Shown piece after piece: positions 9,239-18,299 of a DNA stretch of 64,000 nt. Position numbers and translations under genes: made by a program. Below the pieces are notes generated by a model. The model had not been told where the DNA came from. It was given only the letters and a program-made list of their open reading frames with translations, and did no database searches. The DNA is from Candidatus Falkowbacteria bacterium CG10_big_fil_rev_8_21_14_0_10_37_14 (GTDB lineage: Bacteria; Patescibacteriota; Patescibacteriia; Patescibacteriales; Patescibacteriaceae), in contig PFAM01000023.1 in assembly GCA_002778705.1 (NCBI GenBank), forward strand, positions 33,188 to 97,187, read 5' to 3'. Position 1 is the stretch's first letter. Each line of letters opens with the position of its first letter.

Positions 9239-10036
9239 ATGAAAAAAACGTTAATTGCTATTTTAATGGCCATGCTGGTTTTACCAGCCATTGCTCTAAC
9301 GGCTAGAGCTGAAGATGATAGTAACAATATGATGCCGACCCTTTACACTCAAGAAATAACTTCAGAATCAACGCTTATTTCTGAGCCAGAAGAAGAAAAA
9401 ATTCCTAATCCGGGAGAGATTAAAAATTTTACAAGAATTAAAAAAGTTGGCAACGCTCTTTACGGTATTCGTCGTGTTAATAGTATGATAAATAATAGTC
9501 GAGAACAAAGATTGGACAATAATTCTAGGCAAGGTTCTCTATTAACAGACAAGCAACGAGAAGTAAATCATGATAACCTGGTCAATAATGCCACTGAAGA
9601 AAAGATTTTAAGTTTAGAGGATGTTCGATATTTTACCAAGATTCGTAAAATCGGCACATCTCTTTATGGAATCAGAATGAATATCCAAGGTGCTACTGTT
9701 ATCTCAGCTGATGCTATTGCCTGCGTCAAAACAGCTATGATTAAAAAAGATAGAGCAGTGTTAGATGCTTTTGATGCTTATATCAGTACAACTCTAGATT
9801 CCATGGCCACCAGAAGTTCTGCCCAGTTAGACGCCTTAGATATCACGGTTAACGCTGACAGGGCAAAAGCTATGAATGCTGCTATTATTGCTAATAAGAA
9901 AGCCAAGGAAGAAGCTAGTCGTTTACGAAACCAAAGTGTTAAAACTGCTAACGATACTTACAAAACGGATTTGAAATCTTGTCGAGTTAATATCGGTGAT
10001 GATTTAGATACCTCTGTTGTCGATTCTAGTCTATAA
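9239..10036 (+). CDS. secreted hypothetical protein with an internal duplicated motif
   Basis: Signal peptide; FTRIKKVGNALYGIRRV repeated as FTKIRKIGTSLYGIRMN; SD AAGGAG with TATAAT upstream. Confidence 0.75.
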   Translation: MKKTLIAILMAMLVLPAIALTARAEDDSNNMMPTLYTQEITSESTLISEPEEEKIPNPGEIKNFTRIKKVGNALYGIRRVNSMINNSREQRLDNNSRQGSLLTDKQREVNHDNLVNNATEEKILSLEDVRYFTKIRKIGTSLYGIRMNIQGATVISADAIACVKTAMIKKDRAVLDAFDAYISTTLDSMATRSSAQLDALDITVNADRAKAMNAAIIANKKAKEEASRLRNQSVKTANDTYKTDLKSCRVNIGDDLDTSVVDSSL

Positions 10037-10059
10037 CAGCCAGTTATAAAACAAGGTTT

Positions 10060-10097
10060 AAAAACATCGTCCGTATGTAGTTTGGGCGATGTTTTTA
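10060..10097 (+). terminator. rho-independent terminator
   Basis: AAAAACATCGTCC...GGGCGATGTTTTT hairpin. Confidence 0.75.
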
Positions 10098-10238
10098 AGT
10101 TTAATTAATAGGGGTTTATGAAAATAGCTTGATAATATAGGAATATTACCCTATGCTTTAGATAGAGATATTAATAACTTGTTCTAAGTTCTTTAAAAAT
10201 GACTAGTTAAAATATTATAAACAAATTAGAGGTAGGTC

Positions 10239-11690
10239 ATGAAGCACCCAGGTTTTAGAATTAAAATAAAAGATCTTAAAGATCTTTACTATGATTTTTT
10301 ATCAGAAGGTGATACTGATGAATATGTCTTAGGATCTTTGCTACTAAAAAATCGTCCTTTTGATTGTATGGAAGTCTTAGGCAATAAAACAAAGAATTAT
10401 TTCTCTATAGCCTTTTCATTAGAAGCTACTAGAAAAGATTATAACTATTGGTTTTTTGAAGAATTGCAAATCCCTATAAAGTTTTTAGCAGCTTCTGGTG
10501 AATACAAGCTTCAGGCCGGTCAAACTAAAGATCTGATTATCGTTTTAGATGAAAATGATGCAGCTGAAATGTGTATAGAAAATTATTATGGTACTATTTT
10601 TATTAGCTTTGGTTTTGAAAAAACGCCAGCTAAAAAAATAATAAACATTAATAATTTTCAGAGCCAATTGTTAAAAATAAGTAATCTGGTCCAACAAGTG
10701 GTTGTTGGTATCTGCAGAGCACAAAACATTAGAGTGCCTAAAGAAACTTTAATGCTAGTTTCTCAATCAGAAGCTATTAGTGCTTATGATAAAAATTCTA
10801 CTGACCAGCAGCCTAGTAGTGCGACGCAAATTAAAAAAAAGACCAGCGTTATTTTGCCAATCGAGAAACCAAAACACGGTTTTGATTTTATCGGTGGCCA
10901 AGCTAAAGCCAAGAGTGAGCTTCAGGCCATCGCAGAGTCAATGAAACACCCAAGCGTTTATCAAGATTGGGGGACCAGACCAATAAAGGGTATTCTTTTA
11001 GAGGGGCCGAGTGGCACAGGTAAAACTATTTTAGCTGGCGCTTTAGCTAATGCTGTGGAGGCTAATTTTTACAACATTAAAACCAGTGAAATTTTTACCA
11101 TGTGGTACGGAGAGTCTGCTAATAATATTCAAAAAATCTTTGATGCCGCCAAAGAGGCTATAAAAAGCTCAGGTAAACCATCAATTTTATTTTTTGATGA
11201 AGTGGACGCTTTAACTGGTAGTCGTGACCATATGCACGAAGAAAGTCAGAGGGTAATTAATGTTATTTTAACCAATCTTGATGGCTTAGAACCTAGTGTT
11301 GGTTTAACAGTGGTAACAGCTACTAATAGACTTGACGCTATAGATTCAACGTTTTTACGCCCTGGACGTATTGACAGAATAGTTCAAGTTCCCTTGCCTG
11401 ATGCACAGGGGAGGCGAGATATTTTTTCTATACACATTAATGCTTGTGAAGCGACAGCTCAGCGCACCTTGTTTGATGTAGCTTCTTTTGACTGGCCGTT
11501 GATAAGTGAAAAAACCGAAGATATAAGTGGTGCTGAAATTGCTGAAATTGTTAGGCGAGTATTAGAAGCTAAAGCCAGAGAAGAGATTTATACAGGTTCT
11601 AGGCCGAAACTAGCAGACAATTGTGATTTACTTCAACAGATTAAATTTTATGAAAAACGATCCAATGGTAAAACTATTGGCTTTGTGTAA
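10239..11690 (+). CDS. Cdc48/FtsH-like AAA+ ATPase with a novel N-terminal region
   Basis: GPSGTGKT Walker A, ILFFDEVDAL Walker B, ATNRLDAIDSTFLRPGRIDR SRH, MWYGESANN pore region. Confidence 0.88.
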   Translation: MKHPGFRIKIKDLKDLYYDFLSEGDTDEYVLGSLLLKNRPFDCMEVLGNKTKNYFSIAFSLEATRKDYNYWFFEELQIPIKFLAASGEYKLQAGQTKDLIIVLDENDAAEMCIENYYGTIFISFGFEKTPAKKIININNFQSQLLKISNLVQQVVVGICRAQNIRVPKETLMLVSQSEAISAYDKNSTDQQPSSATQIKKKTSVILPIEKPKHGFDFIGGQAKAKSELQAIAESMKHPSVYQDWGTRPIKGILLEGPSGTGKTILAGALANAVEANFYNIKTSEIFTMWYGESANNIQKIFDAAKEAIKSSGKPSILFFDEVDALTGSRDHMHEESQRVINVILTNLDGLEPSVGLTVVTATNRLDAIDSTFLRPGRIDRIVQVPLPDAQGRRDIFSIHINACEATAQRTLFDVASFDWPLISEKTEDISGAEIAEIVRRVLEAKAREEIYTGSRPKLADNCDLLQQIKFYEKRSNGKTIGFV

Positions 11691-11707
11691 ATAACTAAGA
11701 TGTACAC

Positions 11708-11740
11708 AAAAAAAGACGGATAAAATATCCGTCTTTTTTA
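11708..11740. terminator. bidirectional terminator
   Basis: AAAAAAGACGGATA-AAA-TATCCGTCTTTTTT between convergent genes. Confidence 0.85.
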
Positions 11741-11750
11741 ATGAAAGAAT

Positions 11751-11948
11751 TTAGGCCTTCTGGACATTGACAGCGTTAGGACCTTTAGGGGACTGCTCGC
11801 TTTCAAAAGTCACATTGTCACCTTCTTGGATTTCGTCAAAAGTGACGCCAACCAAAGAGTTGCTGTGGAAGAATAAATCTTTGTCTTGACCTTCAGGGGT
11901 GATGAAACCAAAACCCTTGTCAGTCTTCTTTTTGATTACTCCGTTCAT
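11751..11948 (-). CDS. cold-shock protein (CspA family)
   Basis: [32 protein letters not shown]. Confidence 0.96.
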   Translation of the reverse strand: MNGVIKKKTDKGFGFITPEGQDKDLFFHSNSLVGVTFDEIQEGDNVTFESEQSPKGPNAVNVQKA

Positions 11949-12034
11949 ACGAATAGAATGAGTTTGTAAAAGTGTAAGTTTAAAAAATTTTTGTGAAACT
12001 CGACGATTTTTCTAAAATAATTTACTACGATTCC

Positions 12035-12063
12035 AGTGTAGCATATAATTTGAGAATTGTCAA
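12035..12063 (-). promoter_or_regulatory. promoter of the csp gene, giving an about 80-nt 5' leader
   Basis: Minus strand TTGACA-N17-TACACT with TG extended -10. Confidence 0.6.
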
Positions 12064-12232
12064 TGTGGTTATATTTTACACAAAAATATGTTAAACCTGC
12101 TCTAAAAAATTATCTATTTTTTAAGGTTTATCTTTCATATCAAGATATTGTGTGTTTTTTTCTTTTATGTGCTATAATGAACTAATAAAAATTTTACAAA
12201 CTCCGATACGCATCGAGTGATAAATATTATTT

Positions 12233-13231
12233 ATGAAAATAGCAATTTTTGACACCAAGCCATGGGAAAAAAAGATGATGATTAAAGAACTTAAAAAACA
12301 TAGTCTTTCTTTTTTCGACACACCGTTGCATGAAACGCCTCTTAAAGACTTTGTCGATGCGGAAGTCATTTCCATGTTCGTTTCTTCTAAGGTTCCAAGC
12401 GAAATTATCAACAAGCTTCCCAAGTTAAAATTAATTGCTACTCGTTCCACTGGCTTTGATCACATCGACTTAAAAACCGCTACCAAGCGTAAGGTGGCGG
12501 TGGTTGCGGTTCCTTCTTATGGTGAAAACACTGTAGCTGAACACGCCTTTGCTCTTATCTTATCATTATCCCGTAATATTCATAAATCATATCTTAGAAC
12601 CATCCGTGAAGACTATACCATCGAGGGTCTAAAGGGCTTTGATTTACAAAATAAAACTTTGGGCGTTATTGGTGCTGGTAAAATTGGTATGCACGCTATT
12701 CGTATCGCGCGTGGTTTCGGAATGGATGTTTTAGCTTGTGATGCTTGTCACAATGATTTTCTAGCGGAAACTCTTAATTTTAATTATGTGGAGCTTGAAG
12801 AATTACTTAATAAATCCGATGTCATTACTATTCATGTTCCAGCCATACCAGAAACCTATCACCTCATTAACCGGAAAAACATTAAACAAATAAAAAAAGG
12901 CGCTATTTTAGTTAATACTGCTCGTGGTTCGATTATAGAAACTGAAGCTCTAATTGAGGCTTTAGATAAAAAAATCTTAGCTGGTGTTGGTTTAGATGTT
13001 TTAGAGGAGGAAGATTTGATTATGGAAGAGAAACATTTAATTTGGCGCAAAACTAATGATGAAAAAATGGCCTCGCTAATTAAAAACCACATTTTGTTAT
13101 CTAAAGACACTGTAGTTTTTACTCCTCATATTGGTTTTTACAGTCAAGAAGCTTGTGACCGTATCACTAAAACTACCATTGAAAATATTAATAATTTTAC
13201 TGTGGGTAATTTAAAAAACTTAGTAAAATAA
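12233..13231 (+). CDS. D-isomer specific 2-hydroxyacid dehydrogenase (D-lactate dehydrogenase-like)
   Basis: TLGVIGAGKIGMHAIRIARGFGM NAD motif; ILVNTARGSIIETEALIEAL; VFTPHIGFYSQEA. Confidence 0.93.
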   Translation: MKIAIFDTKPWEKKMMIKELKKHSLSFFDTPLHETPLKDFVDAEVISMFVSSKVPSEIINKLPKLKLIATRSTGFDHIDLKTATKRKVAVVAVPSYGENTVAEHAFALILSLSRNIHKSYLRTIREDYTIEGLKGFDLQNKTLGVIGAGKIGMHAIRIARGFGMDVLACDACHNDFLAETLNFNYVELEELLNKSDVITIHVPAIPETYHLINRKNIKQIKKGAILVNTARGSIIETEALIEALDKKILAGVGLDVLEEEDLIMEEKHLIWRKTNDEKMASLIKNHILLSKDTVVFTPHIGFYSQEACDRITKTTIENINNFTVGNLKNLVK

Positions 13232-13359
13232 ATCATTATTCAGCTAGCTGTACTTATAAAGGTGATAGTGCTTTTTGTTCATGGCTTAGTAAAAATTGCG
13301 GTTTAGTTGCGGCTAATGATATAAGTGCTAAGCGTCAAGGAGTCTGCCCTAAAGGTTAG
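13222..13359 (+). pseudogene. possible gene-end remnant
   Basis: Frame reads ...HYSASCTYKGDSAFCSWLSKNCGLVAANDISAKRQGVCPKG*, protein-like with 4 Cys but no start codon of its own. Confidence 0.35.
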
Positions 13360-13532
13360 TACATACCTAGGTATTCAGAATTCTTTGACTTATTATCAAT
13401 GGTCATTGGCATTACTTTGAAAGCAACTACTTTAGAAGATGATTTTGCTAGCACTTCTAGTTTCAAGTTTCTATTAGGCGGCTATGATGAATTAGTAAAG
13501 TAATAACACCCAACATTCTCAATCTATTAAAT

Positions 13533-13569
13533 AAGCCGTGATTATTGTAATCACGGCTTGGTTATTTTT
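13533..13569. terminator. terminator between convergent genes
   Basis: AAGCCGTGATTA-TTG-TAATCACGGCTT, 12-bp perfect stem. Confidence 0.8.
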
Positions 13570-13574
13570 AGGCT

Positions 13575-14504
13575 TTATTCAGGTTTATCTATAACAGTAT
13601 CACCAGATAAAATATAGCTAGCTATTTCAGACAGTTCTCGATAATTTAGATCTTTTATTTTAGATGTTTTTCTTAGAACTTTTTTAATAAGCGGATTATC
13701 TCTGCCTACCATAGATTTTATGGCTGCTAATTTGGTGTACCAACAGTCGTCTTTAGTAAGACTTATTAAAGCTTCGTCAATTTTTTCGCTGACACGACCT
13801 CTCATAGCTTTGGCTGCAGCCCAACGGATACTTTCTAAATACTCAGTATTATTGCTTAGGAAACTGGTATTATTATTACCGAATTCACCTTCATTTTTAG
13901 AGGCCGCAATCAGCACCTCATCTATCGTCTGGCCTGGTCTGGTGCCCAGAGCTTTAAAGGCTTCTTGATGACGATTCCAACGCTTATCCATAGCACACTT
14001 GATTAAAGTTTGATCAACCTCTGCTCCTGGACGCTTCGTTAGGGCCTCAATAGCTGGTGCTAAAATAAAAATTTGCTCACTCCAAACACTATCCATTAAG
14101 AATCCTGTAATCATTTGGCCCGGCCTTTCAGCCAAGGTTTTAAAAATAACTTTAAAAATTTCATAGTCTGGCAACGCTTGATTGTTAATAACGAATTCCA
14201 TTAAAAACAAATCTATTATTTTGCCTGGTCTAGAGCCGAGTTCTTTGATAATTGAGAGTTGGAGTGGTCCAGAGCTTTCTTTGGCCGCTGCTATTAAGGC
14301 TTGGTCAATTTCTGGACCAGTTCTTGTAAACAGCAATTCTATAGCAACTTCACGATTTGAAATAGCCTTTTTAGTTTTTGATATTATATTTATTAAAATA
14401 TCTGTTGGCAAGTTCTTGAGAAATGCTAATAATTTATCCTTTTTTAGAACATTAGTTTGGTATTTCTTAACCAAAGAGACAAAACTCTTGATATCTATAG
14501 ACAT
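13575..14504 (-). CDS. HEAT-like repeat protein
   Basis: Recurring (T/S)RPG-x2-ID-x2-LI / ALxxRPG units across the protein. Confidence 0.8.
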   Translation of the reverse strand: MSIDIKSFVSLVKKYQTNVLKKDKLLAFLKNLPTDILINIISKTKKAISNREVAIELLFTRTGPEIDQALIAAAKESSGPLQLSIIKELGSRPGKIIDLFLMEFVINNQALPDYEIFKVIFKTLAERPGQMITGFLMDSVWSEQIFILAPAIEALTKRPGAEVDQTLIKCAMDKRWNRHQEAFKALGTRPGQTIDEVLIAASKNEGEFGNNNTSFLSNNTEYLESIRWAAAKAMRGRVSEKIDEALISLTKDDCWYTKLAAIKSMVGRDNPLIKKVLRKTSKIKDLNYRELSEIASYILSGDTVIDKPE

Positions 14505-14668
14505 AATAAAGCTCCTGATAAATTGTCAAAATACTATTATAAAATTTATTTATTTGTTACCATATAATAATTAGATTGTCAAATTAGTTCGTTCACAAGC
14601 ATTTCATTTTTTTTACAGTTATGTTAAGGTTATTTGTAGTTAAGCTGAACTAGCTTTAATAAAATTTT

Positions 14669-15082
14669 ATGTTCAAAGAATTTAAAAAGTTTTTACTCCG
14701 TGGCAACGTTGTTGATCTGTCTGTTGGTGTTGTTGTTGGTGCTGCTTTCGGTTCGGTTGTTAGCGCTTTAGTTTCTGATTTGTTAACACCTTTTATTTCC
14801 GCTATCGCTAGAGTGCCAGATTTTAGTGCTTGGGCGTTTGCTATCAATGGTAGTAAATTTATGTACGGTCATTTTATTAATGCTATTGTTTCTTTTATTT
14901 TAATATCAGGAAGCATCTTTTTCTTTGTAGTGAAACCGATGAATATGCTCATCTCTCGTTCTCGTAAAGAAGCACCTTTAGATCCAACGACTAAAAAATG
15001 CCCAGAGTGTTTAGCTGAAGTCCCAATTGCCGCTAAACGTTGCCAACATTGTACCCAAGTGATTATTAAATCAGAAAAATAG
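14669..15082 (+). CDS. mscL: large-conductance mechanosensitive channel with C-terminal zinc ribbon
   Basis: FKEFKKFLLRGNVVDLSVGVVVGAAFGSVVSALVSDLLTPFI; CPECLAEVPIAAKRCQHC. Confidence 0.95.
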   Translation: MFKEFKKFLLRGNVVDLSVGVVVGAAFGSVVSALVSDLLTPFISAIARVPDFSAWAFAINGSKFMYGHFINAIVSFILISGSIFFFVVKPMNMLISRSRKEAPLDPTTKKCPECLAEVPIAAKRCQHCTQVIIKSEK

Positions 15083-15085
15083 CCT

Positions 15086-15859
15086 ATGTCTGAATACTAT
15101 AATGCCAAACGCACAAAAAATGTTTTTGACCCAGAATCCAAAGAAGCTTTCAAAATCAGCCGTTCCAAGATTGACCTTTTTTTAAATTGTCCTCGCTGTT
15201 TTTATATTGATCGTCGTTTAGGTGTCGGCTTGCCTCCGGGTTTTCCTTTTAACTTAAACTCCGCCGTAGACGCACTCTTAAAGAAAGAATTTGATATTCA
15301 CAGAGCTCAAAATACGGCCCATCCACTGATGCAGTCTTACGGCTTAGACTTAGTGCCATTTAAACATGAAATGATGGATGAGTGGCGTGAAAATTTTAAA
15401 GGCGTACAGTATCTTCATCAGCCAACTAATTTAATTATTACCGGGGCCGTTGACGATCTTTGGGTGGATCCTAATTCATTAGGTGAAGGGAAATCTCCAC
15501 TAATCTATGTTGTTGATTATAAAGCCACTAGCAAGTCTACAGAAGTTAATTTGGACGCCGATTGGCAGATTGGTTATAAACGCCAGATGGAGATTTACCA
15601 ATGGCTCTTGCGTCAGAACGGTTTTAATGTTTCTGATACTGGTTATTTTGTCTATTGTAATGGTCGCACAGATCTATCCGCCTTTGATGGCAAACTCGAA
15701 TTTGATATCAAAGTTATTCCTTACAAGGGCCATACTAGCTGGGTAGAATCAACCATTGTGTCAATTCACGATTGTTTAATGAATGATCAAATCCCGACCT
15801 CGGGGGCTAACTGTGATTATTGCCATTATGCGCAAGCCAGAGGGGTAGTTGAACAATAA
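15086..15859 (+). CDS. PD-(D/E)XK (RecB/Cas4-like) nuclease
   Basis: SRSKIDLFLNCPRCFYIDRRLGV; GAVDDLWVD...YVVDYKATS; C-terminal CDYCHYA. Confidence 0.85.
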   Translation: MSEYYNAKRTKNVFDPESKEAFKISRSKIDLFLNCPRCFYIDRRLGVGLPPGFPFNLNSAVDALLKKEFDIHRAQNTAHPLMQSYGLDLVPFKHEMMDEWRENFKGVQYLHQPTNLIITGAVDDLWVDPNSLGEGKSPLIYVVDYKATSKSTEVNLDADWQIGYKRQMEIYQWLLRQNGFNVSDTGYFVYCNGRTDLSAFDGKLEFDIKVIPYKGHTSWVESTIVSIHDCLMNDQIPTSGANCDYCHYAQARGVVEQ

Positions 15860-16007
15860 ATTACCAAAAGATTGTACTCTGCTATTAGATGACCTCCGAT
15901 CAACGGTGTGGGGCGAGCTTAAAACCGAAGCCATTAAGTTTAGTCAACCTTATTGTTTTGACTTTCGTATTTTGTTCTTGTATAATATTAACATTAATTT
16001 TAAATAA
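15849..16007 (+). CDS. possible small ORF (TTG start), 52 aa
   Basis: LNNKLPKDCTLLLDDLRSTVWGELKTEAIKFSQPYCFDF...; overlaps the preceding stop and contains a TATAAT. Confidence 0.2.
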   Translation: MNNKLPKDCTLLLDDLRSTVWGELKTEAIKFSQPYCFDFRILFLYNININFK

Positions 16008-16012
16008 ATAGC

Positions 16013-17722
16013 ATGACACAATATGAAGCTTTAAATATTATGAAAACCGGTGCCAATGTTTTTCTAACAGGAGAACCTGGCTCTGGTAAAACTCACATCG
16101 TTAATGAATATATAGCTTATTTGCGTTCCTGCGGTGTGGAGTGTGCTATTACAGCTTCCACTGGTATTGCCGCTACACATATTAGTGGTATGACTATTCA
16201 TTCTTGGAGTGGTATCGGTATTAAAACTTCTTTAACTAAACACGATTTAGACAACATCGCTAGCACTGACCGTTTAGCTAAACGTATTAAGTCAGCTAAG
16301 GTTTTAATCATTGATGAAATCTCTATGCTTCCACCGTACGCCTTAAATATGGTGGAGGCGGTTTGTCGCCGAGTAAAAAACAGCACCGATCCTTTTGGCG
16401 GTTTACAAATTATTATGGTTGGTGATTTTTTTCAATTACCCCCAATTATGGCTAATCAAGCTAATCAAAATTCTGGTGCTTTATTTAATGACAAACCTCA
16501 GCGTTTTTCTTATGAATCAATAGCTTGGAAATCAGCCAGCCCAATTATTTGTTATCTTCACGAACAATATCGTCAAGATGATCGCAACTATTTAAGTGTG
16601 CTAACAGCTATTCGTGCTAATCGTTTTAGCGAAGAACATTTAAATCATTTAAATCAACGTAAGGTAAATTATGCTGATGCTCCGAGTGATTTGCCAAAAT
16701 TATTTTCGCACAATGTTGATGTTGACCGCGTTAACGACGAAATGTTAGCTAAGTTATCAACCAAAGGCCGAGTTTTTCCGATGATGTCACAAGGCCCCAA
16801 GCATTTGGTAGCTACACTTAAGCGAGGTTGTTTGTCTCCAGAATCTTTAGCTTTAAAAATTGGTGCCTCAATTATGTTCACTAAAAATAGCCCCAAAGGA
16901 TCTTTTGCCAATGGCACCGTTGGAGTTGTTCAAGATTTTGATAAGTTTATGGGCTATCCAACTGTTTTAACTCGCGGCGGTTTAAAGCTTACTGTGGAGC
17001 CTATGGATTGGTTGCTAGAAGAAAATGGTGAGGTCTTGGCTAAAGTCACGCAATTACCTTTGCGTTTAGCTTGGGCCATCACAGTTCACAAGAGCCAGGG
17101 AATGAGTTTAGATGGAGCAGTAGTGGATTTAGCTTCGGTTTTTGAATATGGTCAAGGTTATGTGGCTTTGTCGCGCGTTCGTCGTTTATCTGGCTTGCAT
17201 CTTTTAGGTTGGAATAAGCGAGCTTTTGAAGTTCATCCTGATATTGTAGAACAGGATGTTTTTTTCAAAACTTCCTCAGCTGACGATTTATCAGCTTTTG
17301 TTAAAATGCCACGTGCCGATTTAGATAATTTACAAAGTCGTTTTTTACAAATGTGTGGGGGTCGCCCTGGGGCAGGGGCTTTAAAACAAAAATCTACCAG
17401 TTTGAAAAAACCGACCGGTGATACCTACCGTCAAACCTTAGCACTTTGGCGTGAAAGCAAAGATCTAAAAGCGATTGTTAAAGCACGTGGGTTATCAGAA
17501 AATACAATTATTACGCATTTGGAAAAACTAGGGCAAAAAGGCAAAATTAAACCAGGGGATATGTTGAAGCTGTGTTCCTCAGAGCTTCTGCGTGCTTTAC
17601 CAGAAATCCATCAGGCTTTCCGTGATTTACAAACCGATAAACTAGGGCCAGTTTGTGCTCATTTTAACGATCGCTATTCTTTTGATGATTTGCGTTTGGC
17701 CCGTATGGTTATGAATAAGTAA
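16013..17722 (+). CDS. Pif1/RecD2-like helicase with C-terminal HTH domain
   Basis: FLTGEPGSGKTHIVNEYI, VLIIDEISML, AWAITVHKSQGMSLDGAVVDL; C-terminal YRQTLALWRESKDLKAIVKARGLSENTIITHLEKL. Confidence 0.92.
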   Translation: MTQYEALNIMKTGANVFLTGEPGSGKTHIVNEYIAYLRSCGVECAITASTGIAATHISGMTIHSWSGIGIKTSLTKHDLDNIASTDRLAKRIKSAKVLIIDEISMLPPYALNMVEAVCRRVKNSTDPFGGLQIIMVGDFFQLPPIMANQANQNSGALFNDKPQRFSYESIAWKSASPIICYLHEQYRQDDRNYLSVLTAIRANRFSEEHLNHLNQRKVNYADAPSDLPKLFSHNVDVDRVNDEMLAKLSTKGRVFPMMSQGPKHLVATLKRGCLSPESLALKIGASIMFTKNSPKGSFANGTVGVVQDFDKFMGYPTVLTRGGLKLTVEPMDWLLEENGEVLAKVTQLPLRLAWAITVHKSQGMSLDGAVVDLASVFEYGQGYVALSRVRRLSGLHLLGWNKRAFEVHPDIVEQDVFFKTSSADDLSAFVKMPRADLDNLQSRFLQMCGGRPGAGALKQKSTSLKKPTGDTYRQTLALWRESKDLKAIVKARGLSENTIITHLEKLGQKGKIKPGDMLKLCSSELLRALPEIHQAFRDLQTDKLGPVCAHFNDRYSFDDLRLARMVMNK

Positions 17723-17811
17723 AAGCAGGTAAGCTTGACTTTTGCCTAAAAAATGTTAAAAAGAACCTAATGTTTATAAGCTCTTTTTAAAATAATTGAT
17801 CTGAGGTAATT

Positions 17812-18225
17812 ATGTTCGAGAATAGCTCTTTATTAACGCTTAGTTTGTCGTTATTTAGTAGTCTAACATTATTAATTGAATTTTTCATTGCTTTCAGGCA
17901 TTTTCTAGTGTCGCAACCTGTATTTGTTTTCAACCCCTTCTTTAATACTCGATTACCAGTCGCCTTAGCTATAACAACTATTGGCGGTATTGTAGCCGTT
18001 CTAAGTTTAATACCTGTCGGAATTTATGCATCTCAAGATATTAATAACGGTTTAATTTTTTTAGGTTTTTGTTTACTTCTAGAAGTTGTAATCATGAAGT
18101 GGTTAATTCATTGGTACAGAAAACTAATTCTTAAAGGTACCGAGGAAGATTGGAACAAACGAGTAGTTTTTATAGGTTGTTTGTTTTTTTTAAACTGTTT
18201 CTTGTTGTGGCTGCATTATGTATAG
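17812..18225 (+). CDS. hypothetical membrane protein
   Basis: 4 hydrophobic segments; followed by a terminator. Confidence 0.7.
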   Translation: MFENSSLLTLSLSLFSSLTLLIEFFIAFRHFLVSQPVFVFNPFFNTRLPVALAITTIGGIVAVLSLIPVGIYASQDINNGLIFLGFCLLLEVVIMKWLIHWYRKLILKGTEEDWNKRVVFIGCLFFLNCFLLWLHYV

Positions 18226-18234
18226 CTATTATTT

Positions 18235-18262
18235 AAGCGTTCTCCAGAACGCTTTTTTCTTT
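18235..18262 (+). terminator. rho-independent terminator
   Basis: AAGCGTTCT-CC-AGAACGCTTTTTT. Confidence 0.88.
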
Positions 18263-18299
18263 TTTTAAAGTATGTTATAATTAAGTCAAATAAAAAAAT

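Noticed and set aside
14182-14574. 130-aa plus-strand ORF opposite the HEAT-like gene
   Set aside because: Antisense to a repetitive protein with clear periodicity; Ile/Ser-rich composition typical of antisense frames
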